A DNA stretch of 64,000 bases from Cryobacterium sp. HLT2-28 (GCF_004402495.1 NZ_SOFH01000017.1:62001-126000), one strand, 5' to 3'. Shown: positions 49,799 through 58,818, counted from the first letter of the stretch. Made by a program: numbers and translations. The notes: generated from the sequence alone by a model not told the origin.

Positions 49799-51031
49799 CT
49801 ACTTGATGGCGGTCTGGATGTCGGCCGTCATCTTCTGCCACAGCGCCGTGGGGTCACCCTGGCCGCTGATGATCGCGGCCTCGGTGACGCCCCAGAACTG
49901 CCAGACCTTGCCCATCTGCGGGATGCTGGGCATCGGGACGGCCTTGGCCGCGACCGCGCCGAAGCCGGCGGTGATCGGGTCGGCGCTGGCTGCCTCGAAG
50001 GCCGAGGTCAGTGCCGGTGCACGGCCGCCGACCTTGTACAGCTCGGTCTGGACCTTTTCGCTGCCGATGTAGTTCACCAGGAACTCGTTGGCTGCGATGG
50101 CGTTCTTGGACTTGGCGGAGACGACGAAGCCCTGCACGCCGACGAACGGCTGCGCGGTTTCGCCACCGGCGGACGGGATCGGGTCGACGGCCACGTTGAT
50201 TCCGGCCTTCTGGGCGTCCGGCACGTTCCACGGGCCGGTGATCAGGAACGGCGAGGCGCCGGCGTTGAACTTCTCCTTGGCGATGTCGCCGGTGACGTTC
50301 ACGCTGAGGTGTCCGGCGGCGCCTTCCTTGGCGAGCCAGGCTGCGTAGGCCTCACCACCGGCGTTGCCGATGGACAGGTCGCCGGCGTTGTAGCTGCCGT
50401 CGGCGTTGGTGCCGAAGACGGGGGCGCCGAACGAGGTCTGGAACGGGTACAGGTGGTACGGGTCGGACTCCGGGCCGACCTGCACGAGGTACGGGAATTC
50501 GGTTCCGGCTGCTGTGCCGGCCGCGATCATGTCGTCGTAGGTGGCCGGCGCGGTGGGCGCGAGGGCCGTGTTGCGCAGGAGGGCGATGTTCTCGATCGAG
50601 TACGGCACGCCGTAGGTCTTGCCCTCGACGCTCATGGCGGTGACGGCGACCTTCTGGAAGTCCTTGGCCGTGTCGCCGAGCTCAACCGGCTGCACGACGC
50701 CGTTGCCGACGAAGTTGCCGAGCCAGTCGTGGGCGGCGATGGTCACGTCGGGGCCCTTTCCGGTGGGAACCTGGGCGATGAACTGCTCCTGGATCTTCCC
50801 GAAGTCCTTCTGGACGAGCTTGACCGTGACGCCGGATTCCTTGGTGAAGGCCGCTGCCGCGTCCTTCAGCACGGCCGCGCGGTCGGCGTCGACCCAGACC
50901 GTGAGCGTGCTGGAGGCCGCATCGGAGCTGCCGCTCTTGGAGGACGAGGCGCCGGAGCATCCGGCCAGGGCGAGGGAAGCGGCGACCGCGACTGCGCCGG
51001 CAGCCAGCAGGCCTTTCTTATTCACCATCAT
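49799..51031 (-). CDS. malE: Maltose/maltodextrin-binding lipoprotein MalE
   Basis: The 410-residue solute-binding protein has a lipoprotein signal (MMVNKKGLLAAGAVAVAASL then ALAGCSG with the lipid-anchored Cys). Typical family-1 SBP motifs follow: LTVWVDADRAAVLKDAAAAF, DVTIAAHDWLGNFV and FLITGPWNVPD. It captures maltodextrins outside the membrane. The start ATG-ATG pair is ambiguous by one codon. A consensus-like promoter and a LacI-type palindrome lie just upstream, and the divergent glucosidase gene is beyond. Confidence 0.93.
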   Translation of the reverse strand: MMVNKKGLLAAGAVAVAASLALAGCSGASSSKSGSSDAASSTLTVWVDADRAAVLKDAAAAFTKESGVTVKLVQKDFGKIQEQFIAQVPTGKGPDVTIAAHDWLGNFVGNGVVQPVELGDTAKDFQKVAVTAMSVEGKTYGVPYSIENIALLRNTALAPTAPATYDDMIAAGTAAGTEFPYLVQVGPESDPYHLYPFQTSFGAPVFGTNADGSYNAGDLSIGNAGGEAYAAWLAKEGAAGHLSVNVTGDIAKEKFNAGASPFLITGPWNVPDAQKAGINVAVDPIPSAGGETAQPFVGVQGFVVSAKSKNAIAANEFLVNYIGSEKVQTELYKVGGRAPALTSAFEAASADPITAGFGAVAAKAVPMPSIPQMGKVWQFWGVTEAAIISGQGDPTALWQKMTADIQTAIK

Positions 51032-51065
51032 TGGTGTGTGCCTTTCGTAAGGACATTGACAATTG

Positions 51066-51079
51066 TGCAAGCGTTTACA
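51066..51079. promoter_or_regulatory. LacI/CcpA-type operator 1 (malE side)
   Basis: TGCAAGCGTTTACA fits the consensus TGNAANCGNTTNCA at all fixed positions. It sits directly downstream of the malE -10 box, over the transcription start, so bound repressor would block malE. Confidence 0.8.
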
Positions 51080-51108
51080 TGTATAGCTTCTCGCAGATCG
51101 ATTGACAA
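51080..51108 (-). promoter_or_regulatory. malE promoter
   Basis: On the minus strand TTGTCA (51103-51108) and TATACA (51080-51085) are 17 bases apart. It ends 49 bases upstream of the malE start, and the operator at 51066-51079 overlaps the start site. Confidence 0.75.
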
Positions 51109-51163
51109 CTCAAGAGCTTGAGCCGACGAATTTATTTGTTGAGTTCGTTTAACGGGAATGCCA

Positions 51164-51177
51164 TGCAAGCGCTTCCA
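51164..51177. promoter_or_regulatory. LacI/CcpA-type operator 2 (glucosidase side)
   Basis: TGCAAGCGCTTCCA fits TGNAANCGNTTNCA fully and contains the perfect AAGCGCTT palindrome. It is 32 bases before the glucosidase ATG and 98 bases from operator 1 (start to start), so looping between the two is possible. The LacI gene at 57734 is a candidate regulator. Confidence 0.8.
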
Positions 51178-51208
51178 TGTTGTGGAGAATGCCGTAAGGT
51201 TTTCTTTC

Positions 51209-52876
51209 ATGACAGGCACTGAGTGGTGGCGAACCGCAGTTATTTACCAGATCTATCCCCGTTCCTTTGCGGACGCCAACGGTGATGGGATGGGTGATCT
51301 CGCCGGCATCACCGGGCGTCTCCCGGCCCTCCGCGACCTCGGGATCGACGCCATCTGGCTGTCCCCGTTCTACACGTCTCCCCAGCACGACGCCGGCTAC
51401 GACGTGGCCGACTACTGCGACGTCGACCCGATCTTCGGTTCCCTCGCCGACTTCGACACCCTGGTGCGCACCGCCCACGAGCTGGCCATCCGGGTGATCG
51501 TCGACCTGGTGCCCAACCACTCCTCGAGCGATCACCCGTGGTTCCAGGCCGCACTCGCCGCCCCGGAGGGCAGCGCCGAGCGGGCGCACTACATCTTCCG
51601 CGAGGGCAAGGGCGAGATGGGCGAGCTTCCGCCGAACAACTGGGAATCCGTCTTCGGCGGCAACGCCTGGACCCGCGTCACAAACCCCGACGGCACGCCC
51701 GGCCAGTGGTACCTGCACCTCTTCGACACCACCCAGCCCGACTTCGACTGGGACAACGAGTGGGTGCGGGCGCAGTTCCGCGGCGTGCTCCGGTTCTGGC
51801 TCGACCGCGGTGCCGACGGCTTCCGGGTGGACGTCGCGCACGGCATGATCAAGGCGGCCGGGCTTCCCGACTACACCGCTCCCGTCGAGGGCGGCAGCAT
51901 GGGCGGCGCCTCGGTGCTCGAGCCGGGCATCATCGCCGAGTGGGCCGAGACGGCGCCGTATTGGGCGCAGGGCGGTGTGCACGAGATCTACCGGGACTGG
52001 CGCCTCGTGCTCGACGAGTACCCCGGGCAGCGCATCCTCGCCGCCGAGGCGTGGGTCGACCCGCTGCGCCGCGTCGCCGAATGGGTGCGCCCCGACGAAA
52101 TGCACCAGGCCTTCAACTTCGCCTACCTCGAGACGCCGTGGAGCGGCCCGGCCCTGCGCCGGGTCGTCGACGACTCCCTCGAGGCGTTCAGCGCCGTCGG
52201 CGCCCCGAGCACCTGGGTGCTGTCCAACCATGACGTCGTGCGCCACGCCTCCCGGCTGGCCCTCACCGCGGAGAACCTGCAGGGCCACGGCATCGGCCCG
52301 AAGACGGCGGGCCTGCCCGACCCCGTGGTGGGCCTGCAGCGCGCCCGCGCGGCGACCGCGCTGATGCTCGCCCTGCCGGGCTCCAGCTACCTCTACCAGG
52401 GCGAGGAACTCGGGCTGCCCGAGGTCATCGACCTGCCGGACGCCTCCCGCGAGGACCCAACCTGGTTCCGCACCAACGGTGAACGGTACGGCCGCGACGG
52501 ATGCCGGGTGCCCCTGCCCTGGGAGGGTTCAGCGCCCTCCTATGGTTTCGGCCCGACCTCGGCCAGCTGGCTGCCGCAGCCCGCGGGCTGGGGCGCCCTC
52601 GCCCGCGACGCCCAGGACGGCGTCGCCGGGTCGACCCTCGAACTGTACAAGCTCGCACTGCGCCTGCGCCGGGAGCACGCCCTCGGGCTGGGCTCGGTGG
52701 AGTGGCGGGGCGGGTTCGGCGACGAGGTCGTGCACTTCCGGAACGGCGGAGTGGTGGTCGTCGCGAACACGGGCACCGAGCCGATCGAGCTGCCGGCCGG
52801 GGAACTGCTGCTGGACAGTGAGCCGATCGCCGGACGCACCCTGCCCGGCGACACGACGGCCTGGCTGCGCGCCTAG
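51209..52876 (+). CDS. GH13 alpha-glucosidase (oligo-1,6-/maltose-active type)
   Basis: The 555-residue enzyme lacks a signal peptide and starts WWRTAVIYQIYPRSFADANG, the usual GH13 subfamily 30/31-like start. Regions are DLVPNHSSSDHPWF (I), GFRVDVAHGM with nucleophile Asp (II), ILAAEAWVD with the acid Glu (III) and VLSNHDVVRH (IV). It should release glucose from imported maltodextrins. ATG 51209 is chosen because AAGGT lies 9 bases upstream. It is divergent from malE and shares the LacI-type operators. Confidence 0.93.
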   Translation: MTGTEWWRTAVIYQIYPRSFADANGDGMGDLAGITGRLPALRDLGIDAIWLSPFYTSPQHDAGYDVADYCDVDPIFGSLADFDTLVRTAHELAIRVIVDLVPNHSSSDHPWFQAALAAPEGSAERAHYIFREGKGEMGELPPNNWESVFGGNAWTRVTNPDGTPGQWYLHLFDTTQPDFDWDNEWVRAQFRGVLRFWLDRGADGFRVDVAHGMIKAAGLPDYTAPVEGGSMGGASVLEPGIIAEWAETAPYWAQGGVHEIYRDWRLVLDEYPGQRILAAEAWVDPLRRVAEWVRPDEMHQAFNFAYLETPWSGPALRRVVDDSLEAFSAVGAPSTWVLSNHDVVRHASRLALTAENLQGHGIGPKTAGLPDPVVGLQRARAATALMLALPGSSYLYQGEELGLPEVIDLPDASREDPTWFRTNGERYGRDGCRVPLPWEGSAPSYGFGPTSASWLPQPAGWGALARDAQDGVAGSTLELYKLALRLRREHALGLGSVEWRGGFGDEVVHFRNGGVVVVANTGTEPIELPAGELLLDSEPIAGRTLPGDTTAWLRA

Positions 52877-52890
52877 GCTCCACCGCGCGC

Positions 52891-53022
52891 CGCGGCAACC
52901 GCGGCAACGCGGCAGCCGCGGCAACGGGGTAACGCGCTGGCGCCGACGTCTGCTCGCGAATGCAGGATGCCACGCCGGGCGGGGCCCTGCCCGGCCTTGC
53001 CCGGCCGGCGCATCCTGCATTC
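52891..53022. repeat. Tandem CGCGGCAAC words and a long hairpin after the glucosidase
   Basis: Four copies of CGCGGCAAC-like words occupy 52891-52925. Next comes a perfect 13-bp inverted repeat, GAATGCAGGATGC (52958-52970) and GCATCCTGCATTC (53010-53022), with a GC-rich 39-base interior. It may terminate both flanking genes. A second, imperfect copy lies at 54011-54076 on the other side of the next gene. Confidence 0.8.
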
Positions 53023-53929
53023 ACCTGCCGGGGGTCGGCCGGACCCTGGCGGTGCGCCAGCGGTGCTCATCGCGGCGCACGAGTGCCAGGATGCCGTCCA
53101 TTACCCGCTGCCAGTCCTGCATGATCATTCGGTAGGTGATTCTCAGCACAAGGTAGCCCTGCTGGACGAGCGCGAAGTCCCGGCGACGGTCCTCCTCGAA
53201 GGCGAGCCCGGTGTGAAACTCCTCGCCGTCGAGTTCGAGCACGAGACGATCGCCGACGAGCAGGTCGACGTGGCCGACGCCCGCCACCCTGACCTGGCTG
53301 CGGACCCGGATGCGCTGCCTGATCAGGAACAAGCGCACGAGGGTCTCCAGGCCGGACTGGCTGCGGCCGTCGCAGAGCGCGAGCAACGGCCGGCGGTGCG
53401 GAACCATGGCGTCCGCGAGATCGGCCAACTGGTGCGGTCGCAACTCGCCCCGGTTGAGCGCCGAATCCACCGCGACCAGCGCGGAATCCCCCGGGCCGCA
53501 GGTGAACATCTCGGCGAGGGCTCGCATCAGGGGGTCACGGGCCGCATCCGTCCCGCCCGCTCTGCTGTAGTGCACGCAGACGCCGTGCCGGGCTGCGTCG
53601 AGCCGGGTCGCCCGGTTCGCCGGTGACGCCAGCCGGCTCGCCGTGGACGCCACCCGCACATGCAGGAGCGGGTCGGCCAGCAGCCACAGCCCGTGCAACC
53701 GGGCGACGGATGCCCCGGTGAGGCTTCCGCCGACGCGCGCGGACCGCACGACGTCCGCCGGTGTCTCCGGGACCGCGAACCAGCCGTTGCGCACCCGCCA
53801 GACGCTCCCCGAGAGGCACGCGAGGGCCACCTGGGACCGGGGCACCCCCGCGGACTCCAACTGCCGGTAGTTCGCGACCCCGCCGCGCCGGGTGATCGCT
53901 GCCGCAGCATCCGTCATCGCCATCGCCAT
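53021..53929 (-). CDS. DUF559-domain protein with AbiEi-like N-terminal HTH
   Basis: The 302-residue product begins with a winged-helix segment like AbiEi-type antitoxins (ITRRGGVANYRQLESAGVPR, RVRNGWFAVP). It ends with a DUF559/Vsr-like nuclease-fold domain: VGHVDLLVGDRLVLELDGEE, EEDRRRDFALVQQGYLVLRI. The D..ELDG pattern fits a PD-(D/E)XK core. Such proteins are common in actinobacteria and uncharacterised. The start lies in a 6-bp repeat that gives four in-frame ATGs (53917, 53923, 53929, 53935). I chose 53929 for its 8-base spacing to GAGG. Hairpin copies flank the gene on both sides. Confidence 0.78.
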   Translation of the reverse strand: MAMAMTDAAAAITRRGGVANYRQLESAGVPRSQVALACLSGSVWRVRNGWFAVPETPADVVRSARVGGSLTGASVARLHGLWLLADPLLHVRVASTASRLASPANRATRLDAARHGVCVHYSRAGGTDAARDPLMRALAEMFTCGPGDSALVAVDSALNRGELRPHQLADLADAMVPHRRPLLALCDGRSQSGLETLVRLFLIRQRIRVRSQVRVAGVGHVDLLVGDRLVLELDGEEFHTGLAFEEDRRRDFALVQQGYLVLRITYRMIMQDWQRVMDGILALVRRDEHRWRTARVRPTPGR

Positions 53930-54010
53930 CGCCATCGCCTCAGGATGCCGCGTGCCGGCCCCCCTGGCGCTCCGGCCGCGGAATCTGTGCACTCTCCACC
54001 TCTGCGGGCC

Positions 54011-54076
54011 GGTTTGCAGGATACTGGCGAGGAACGAGGCCCCAGGCGCCCCGCGCCGCCCCGGCATCCTGCATTC
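54011..54076. repeat. Second copy of the hairpin repeat
   Basis: The arms GGTTTGCAGGATAC (54011-54024) and GCATCCTGCATTC (54064-54076) share the TGCAGGAT core with the repeat at 52958-53022. The right arm is identical. It lies between the DUF559 start and the alarmone synthetase gene, so both sides of the DUF559 gene carry the same element. Confidence 0.7.
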
Positions 54077-54158
54077 ACGCCCTGCCAGCCCACCCGCAAC
54101 CCCGAGTGGGAGAATCGACCTGCGGCGCCGGTAAGTTGAGCGCCCAGGAGGAGTCAAC

Positions 54159-54953
54159 GTGGCCGTCAGAGGCATCGACAAGGGGTTCGACACCGCCGGG
54201 AGCGTCGCCGAGCGCCGGGAGCTGAAGACCGAGCTCACCCGATTCATGATGTCGTACAAGTTCGCGACCGACGAGATGATGACCAAGATCAACATCCTCA
54301 AGGAAGAGTTCAGCTCGATCCACGACTACAGCCCGATCGAGCACGTGAACTTCCGGCTCAAGTCGCCGGAGGGCATCCTGAAGAAGGCCGTCCGCAAGGG
54401 CTGCCCGCTCGTGCTCGATGACATCCGCGCCCAGATCCAGGACATCGCCGGCATCCGGATCACCTGCAGTTTCATCTCCGACACGTACCGCATCCTGGAC
54501 ATGCTCACGAGCCAGCAGGACATCACCGTGCTCGAGGTCAAGGACTACATCGCGGCGCCGAAGCCCAACGGCTACAAGAGCCTGCACCTCATCGCCGCGA
54601 TCCCGGTCTTCATGTCGGACCGGGTCGAACCGGTCACGGTCGAGATTCAGATCCGCACCGTCGCGATGGACTTCTGGGCCAGCCTCGAACACAAGATCTT
54701 CTACAAGTACCAGGGCGAGGTGCCGGTCGACCTCGTGCACGACCTGAAACAGGCGGCGGATGTCGCCAACCGCCTCGACGTGAAGATGGAACGCCTGCAC
54801 GACCAGGTCGTCGCCCTCGAGCCCGACGACCGGGCGGAGACCGACATCCTCAGCATCGCCGGACTATCGCAGTACGCGCTGCCTGAGGGGTTCCTCAGCG
54901 CCATCAGCCGTTCCCGCGCGGACGACGAGCAGCCCGAACGCGACCGCGCCTGA
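54159..54953 (+). CDS. Small alarmone synthetase (RelA/SpoT-domain GTP pyrophosphokinase)
   Basis: The 264-residue protein has only the synthetase domain. Key segments are VNFRLKSPEGILKKAVRKG (ATP contacts), DDIRAQIQDIAGIRITC with the catalytic Asp, KDYIAAPKPNGYKSLHLIA with the Tyr/G-loop, and VEIQIRTVAMDFWASLEHKI with the Glu. It makes (p)ppGpp without a hydrolase or ACT domain, like RelQ/YjbM proteins. The GTG start has a perfect AGGAGG-like site 6 bases upstream. Confidence 0.92.
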   Translation: MAVRGIDKGFDTAGSVAERRELKTELTRFMMSYKFATDEMMTKINILKEEFSSIHDYSPIEHVNFRLKSPEGILKKAVRKGCPLVLDDIRAQIQDIAGIRITCSFISDTYRILDMLTSQQDITVLEVKDYIAAPKPNGYKSLHLIAAIPVFMSDRVEPVTVEIQIRTVAMDFWASLEHKIFYKYQGEVPVDLVHDLKQAADVANRLDVKMERLHDQVVALEPDDRAETDILSIAGLSQYALPEGFLSAISRSRADDEQPERDRA

Positions 54954-54987
54954 GCCGCGGCGGATTGAGCCGCGGAGGCCGGTGCCG

Positions 54988-56403
54988 CTAGTTCGTGTTG
55001 GCGTACAGCCAGGCGAGCGGGTCTACCTTGGTGCCGTCCTTGCCACCGAGCCGAATATCGAGGTGCAGGTGCGGCCCGGTCGACATGCCCGTGTTCCCGA
55101 CCTTGCCGATGACCTGTCCGACCTTGACGACGTCGCCGGTCTTGAACAGCATCGAACCCTTGATCATGTGCGCGTAGACGCTGGAGACGAGCTTGCCGTC
55201 GATCATGTGGTCGATGATCATGTGCGTGCCCAGGCTGCCCTCACCGTCTTCGCTGAAGCTGACAACTCCGTCGGCGATCGACTGGATGGGGGCACCCAGG
55301 CCCGGATTGAAGTCCTGGCCGCCATGATTGGACGAGCAGCCGGCGCAGTCGCGGAAACCGAAGCGGTCCCCGATGTGCACGCCGACGGCGAACGGCCACT
55401 GGATCGTGCCATTCGGGTTGTTCGTGAACGTGGCTTCCATCCGGATGCCGCTGGCCGCGGCGACCTCGGCGATGGTCTTCGACTCGTAGCCGTCGCGCTG
55501 CACGGAGATGACGTCGGTGCCGCCGCTCATCGTGAGCGTCTGGGCCGGTTCGGTTTTGGTCGTGCGCAGGGCGGCGTGGGCCGCGGCCTGCACATCGGCG
55601 GAGGAGAGCAACGCCTCGGCCGGCAGGGAGGTGGAGACGGCCATCAGGGCGACGAACGCCATCGCCACGAACGTGACGCCGGTCGTCGCGAGCCGCCGGG
55701 CGAGTCCGCTGGCCGGGGTGGCCGTCCGGGGTGACCGGGGGGCAGCGGGTGGCGTTACGGAAGCCCGGAGTCGAGGGGCCTCCGTGATGCCCACAACGGG
55801 CGCGGATGCCTCGGGGAGCGACGCTGCGTGCGGCGGCGCCTCGGGACGTGAAGCGGCCGACCGCGGGGCGGGCTGGCCGGAGCGCGAGGCGGCCTGCCTG
55901 GCGCGGGCCTGGGCCCGGGTGGGGAATTGGATCGGGGTCGAGGTCGTGACCGGCGAGACGTCCGTCTGGAGCTGCTCCAGGTCGGAGACCGGAGCCTCGG
56001 CTGCCGCGGGGGCGGCGATGAGCCGGTCCGTGTCGGCGATCGTGACCGTGTCGAGCTCGGGCAGACGCAGGTCCGCGTCGGCGAGGGCTTCGGCGAGCGG
56101 CATGAACACCGGCGCGGGTTCGAGCGGCGCGGGTTCGAGCGGCCCTGGCTGGATCGCGGTCGGCTCGACGGGTGCGGGCTCGACGGGTGCCGCGGCGACC
56201 GGCTCAGCAGCCTTCGGCGGTGCGACAACGCCCGAGTCGTGGCGGCTCGTGTGGCGCGCGTCGGCGACCTCCACGGGTGCGCGTGCAGCACGCTCGCGCT
56301 CACGCAGCTCGCGACGGGTCAGGGATGCTCCTGGGGAAGGCTGTCCTGCCGGGTCACTCGCATCGGGCACAGAGGCAGCCGATGAAGGGGAGTGAGAGGG
56401 CAA
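54988..56403 (-). CDS. M23-family metallopeptidase with long Pro/Ala-rich N-terminus
   Basis: The C-terminal domain (about 340-471) is a LytM/M23 peptidase that cuts peptidoglycan cross-bridges. HGGQDFNPG gives the zinc His and Asp, and GPHLHLDIRLG gives the HxH pair. A membrane segment lies near 243-262 (GVTFVAMAFVALMAVSTSLP). The first 240 residues are Ala/Pro-rich with EPAPVEP and GPLEPAPLEPAP repeats and look disordered and cytoplasmic. The frame opens at a TTG (56403) without a clear ribosome site, so the true start may be downstream. Confidence 0.88.
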   Translation of the reverse strand: MPSHSPSSAASVPDASDPAGQPSPGASLTRRELRERERAARAPVEVADARHTSRHDSGVVAPPKAAEPVAAAPVEPAPVEPTAIQPGPLEPAPLEPAPVFMPLAEALADADLRLPELDTVTIADTDRLIAAPAAAEAPVSDLEQLQTDVSPVTTSTPIQFPTRAQARARQAASRSGQPAPRSAASRPEAPPHAASLPEASAPVVGITEAPRLRASVTPPAAPRSPRTATPASGLARRLATTGVTFVAMAFVALMAVSTSLPAEALLSSADVQAAAHAALRTTKTEPAQTLTMSGGTDVISVQRDGYESKTIAEVAAASGIRMEATFTNNPNGTIQWPFAVGVHIGDRFGFRDCAGCSSNHGGQDFNPGLGAPIQSIADGVVSFSEDGEGSLGTHMIIDHMIDGKLVSSVYAHMIKGSMLFKTGDVVKVGQVIGKVGNTGMSTGPHLHLDIRLGGKDGTKVDPLAWLYANTN

Positions 56404-56631
56404 AGGAGAGGTTCTTTCGGTGCGTTGGACAGGGAGCCAGAACGGTCGTCTTGGCCAGTGCCAAAGTAACGAATCAGTACAGGGTAACCCGGGAAGCCCC
56501 GATTTCCCATTCGGCGGGGCCGAATGACACCCGAAAACGGGGGTGCCCGGGCCTCCCGACGGAGCCTCCCGACAGCGCGGGCCGGCCGGCGACTCGCCCG
56601 GGATTCCGCGGATGCGCTCGGCGTGGCGGCC

Positions 56632-57465
56632 CTACCGACCGCCCTCATCCATGTGACGGTCGAAAAGATCGGAAAGTATCGGCGCGAACACCTCATAGAG
56701 GTCGGGCGCGCCCGCAATCAGCAGATCGTTCCCTTCGCGGTCGTCGCCGAACGCGCCGACCCGGGCCCCGGCCTCGCGCGCGATCAGCGCTCCTGCCGCC
56801 TGGTCCCACGGGTTCAGGCCGCGCTCGTAGTAGAGGTTCAACCGGCCGGCCGCCACCGAACACAGGTCGAGGGCGGCAGAACCGATCCGGCGGATGTCCC
56901 GAACCTGGCCGACCAGGCCGCGCACGACGTCGGCCTGCCGCTCCCGGCGCGCGGCCTGATAGGAGAAACCGGTGCCGAGCAGGGCGAGGGACAGGGGCAC
57001 GCCGGCGGGAACCTGGAGTCTGCGCTTGCCGAGGAATGAGCCCTGCCCGGCCGCGGCGGTGAAGAGCTCGTCGGCGGCGGGGTTCCGCACCGCGCCGGCC
57101 AGGGTCGTCCAGGTCGCCGGGTCGGGCTCACCCTCGACGACGGCGATGCTGACGCCCCAGGCCGGGATCCCGTAGAGGTAGTTGACGGTGCCGTCGATCG
57201 GGTCGACTACCCAGGTCAGCCCGGAGCTGCCGCCCGTGGCGTCGGATTCCTCGCCGAAGAAACCGTCATGCGGACGGGCGTCGGCCAGGCGGCGGCGGAT
57301 GAGCGCCTCGGTCTCGCGGTCGGCATCCGTGACCACGTCCTCGGGCGAGGATTTGGACGCCGCGACGTGAACGCCCTCGGCCCGCCGGGTCAGGGCGAGC
57401 TCGCCCGCTTCGAGGGCGATCTCCCGGGCGAGGCGGAGTAGTTCGGTCGAAGCGGGAGCAGTCAT
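56632..57465 (-). CDS. Inositol monophosphatase family protein
   Basis: The 277-residue enzyme holds the three metal-site motifs: GFFGEESDA (Glu), WVVDPIDGTVNYLYG (Asp-x-Ile-Asp-Gly-Thr) and GLNPWDQAAGALI (Trp-Asp). It hydrolyses a phosphate monoester such as inositol-1-phosphate or histidinol phosphate. The exact substrate is not readable. ATG 57465 lies 33 bases from the tRNA-Tyr gene. From 56404 to 56631 I see no gene. Confidence 0.9.
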   Translation of the reverse strand: MTAPASTELLRLAREIALEAGELALTRRAEGVHVAASKSSPEDVVTDADRETEALIRRRLADARPHDGFFGEESDATGGSSGLTWVVDPIDGTVNYLYGIPAWGVSIAVVEGEPDPATWTTLAGAVRNPAADELFTAAAGQGSFLGKRRLQVPAGVPLSLALLGTGFSYQAARRERQADVVRGLVGQVRDIRRIGSAALDLCSVAAGRLNLYYERGLNPWDQAAGALIAREAGARVGAFGDDREGNDLLIAGAPDLYEVFAPILSDLFDRHMDEGGR

Positions 57466-57497
57466 GCTCCAACGCTACGGGACACGCAAAGAGTGAG

Positions 57498-57579
57498 TGG
57501 CAAGTGAGGGATTCGAACCCCCGAAGTCTAAGACGGCTGATTTACAGTCAGATCCCTTTGGCCACTTGGGTAACTTGCC
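57498..57579 (-). tRNA. tRNA-Tyr (GTA anticodon)
   Basis: An 82-nt class II tRNA with acceptor GGCAAGT/ACTTGCC. The anticodon stem CTGACTGTAAATCAG carries GTA. There is a long variable arm (CCGTCTTAGACTTCGG region) and a T-arm with GGTTCGAATCC. The discriminator is A. Confidence 0.94.
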
Positions 57580-57733
57580 AATACGCACCCGACCATATGT
57601 GAACACGTGACCGGAGACGCTCAGACAGAATACAAGAGTTTTGGCCCCAGTGAGAAATCAAGGCCGGGATCGGCGCACATCCGCCGGTCGATATGATCGA
57701 TGAAGGCTCAAATTCACCGCCGTTAGGAACCCC

Positions 57734-58750
57734 ATGGTCGGCATCGACGAGGTCGCCCGTCACGCGGGCGTGTCCACCGCCACGGTTTCGCGCGCCCTGA
57801 GCGGCAACGGCCATGTCTCCCCCGCCACCCGGCTGAAGGTGGAAGCGGCGGCCGACGAACTGGGCTACGTCGTCTCGTCGACGGCGTCGAGCCTGGCCTC
57901 CGGGCGGATGAAGAACATCGGCGTCGTCGTTCCGTTCCTCGACCGCTGGTTCTTCTCCAGCGTGGTCGAGGGCGCCCAGAAGTCCCTGCTCAACAACGGC
58001 TACGACCTCACCCTGTACAGCCTCACCGGCGGCGGTGCCGAGCGCCGCAGCGTGTTCGACCATTTCCTGCTTCGCCAGCGAGTGGATGCCGTGATCGCCA
58101 TTTCGCTCGAGCTGACGGCGACCGAGGTGACCAGCCTGCATGCGCTCGGCAAGCCCCTCGTCGGCGTCGGCGGCCCGATCGAGGGAGTGCGCACCCTCAC
58201 CATCGACGACGTCGCCGTCGCCCGGCTGGCCACCGAGCACCTCCTGTCGCTCGGCCACACCCGGATCGCGCACATCGGCGGCAACAAGGACCTCGACCTG
58301 GACTTCCACCTGCCGACGAACCGGCGGGTCGGCTACGAGAACGCGCTCGACGCGGCCGGGATCACCCCGGCCGCCGAACTGTTCATGACGGCCGACTTCA
58401 CGATGCGCGGCGGCTACCAGGCGGCGAAGCAGCTCCTCGGCAACCCGCACGACCGGCCGACCGCCATCTTCGCCGCCTCCGACGAGATGGCGATCGGTGC
58501 CATCCTGGCGGCCAAGGACCTCGGCCTGGTCGTGCCGCGGGACGTCTCCGTGATCGGCGTGGACGACCACGAACTGGCCGACTTCTTCGGGCTGAGCACG
58601 ATCGCCCAATTCCCCCAGGGGCAGGGCGCAAAGGCGGTCGAGATCCTGCTCGACCAGCTCAGCCCGGGCAAGCACCTCACGCCGAACCTGAACACGCCGA
58701 TGCCGTTCGAGCTGATCGTGCGCTCGAGCACCGCTCAGACGCCCCGCTGA
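57734..58750 (+). CDS. LacI-family transcriptional regulator
   Basis: The 338-residue protein has the LacI HTH (2-50: IDEVARHAGVSTATVSRALSGNG and the hinge SSTASSLASGRMKNIG) and a periplasmic-binding-like sensor domain. It probably binds a sugar effector. The window's LacI-type palindromes at 51066 and 51164 make the mal operon a likely target, though it is 6 kb away with other genes between. The ATG follows AGGAA. Its own promoter shows TATGAT at 57692-57697. Confidence 0.9.
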   Translation: MVGIDEVARHAGVSTATVSRALSGNGHVSPATRLKVEAAADELGYVVSSTASSLASGRMKNIGVVVPFLDRWFFSSVVEGAQKSLLNNGYDLTLYSLTGGGAERRSVFDHFLLRQRVDAVIAISLELTATEVTSLHALGKPLVGVGGPIEGVRTLTIDDVAVARLATEHLLSLGHTRIAHIGGNKDLDLDFHLPTNRRVGYENALDAAGITPAAELFMTADFTMRGGYQAAKQLLGNPHDRPTAIFAASDEMAIGAILAAKDLGLVVPRDVSVIGVDDHELADFFGLSTIAQFPQGQGAKAVEILLDQLSPGKHLTPNLNTPMPFELIVRSSTAQTPR

Positions 58751-58818
58751 CCGGGCCCGGCCGACCGGGTTCCGCCGCCGGGCGGTGTACGGCTGTCGTG
58801 ATGGGGCGTCCCACTCGA

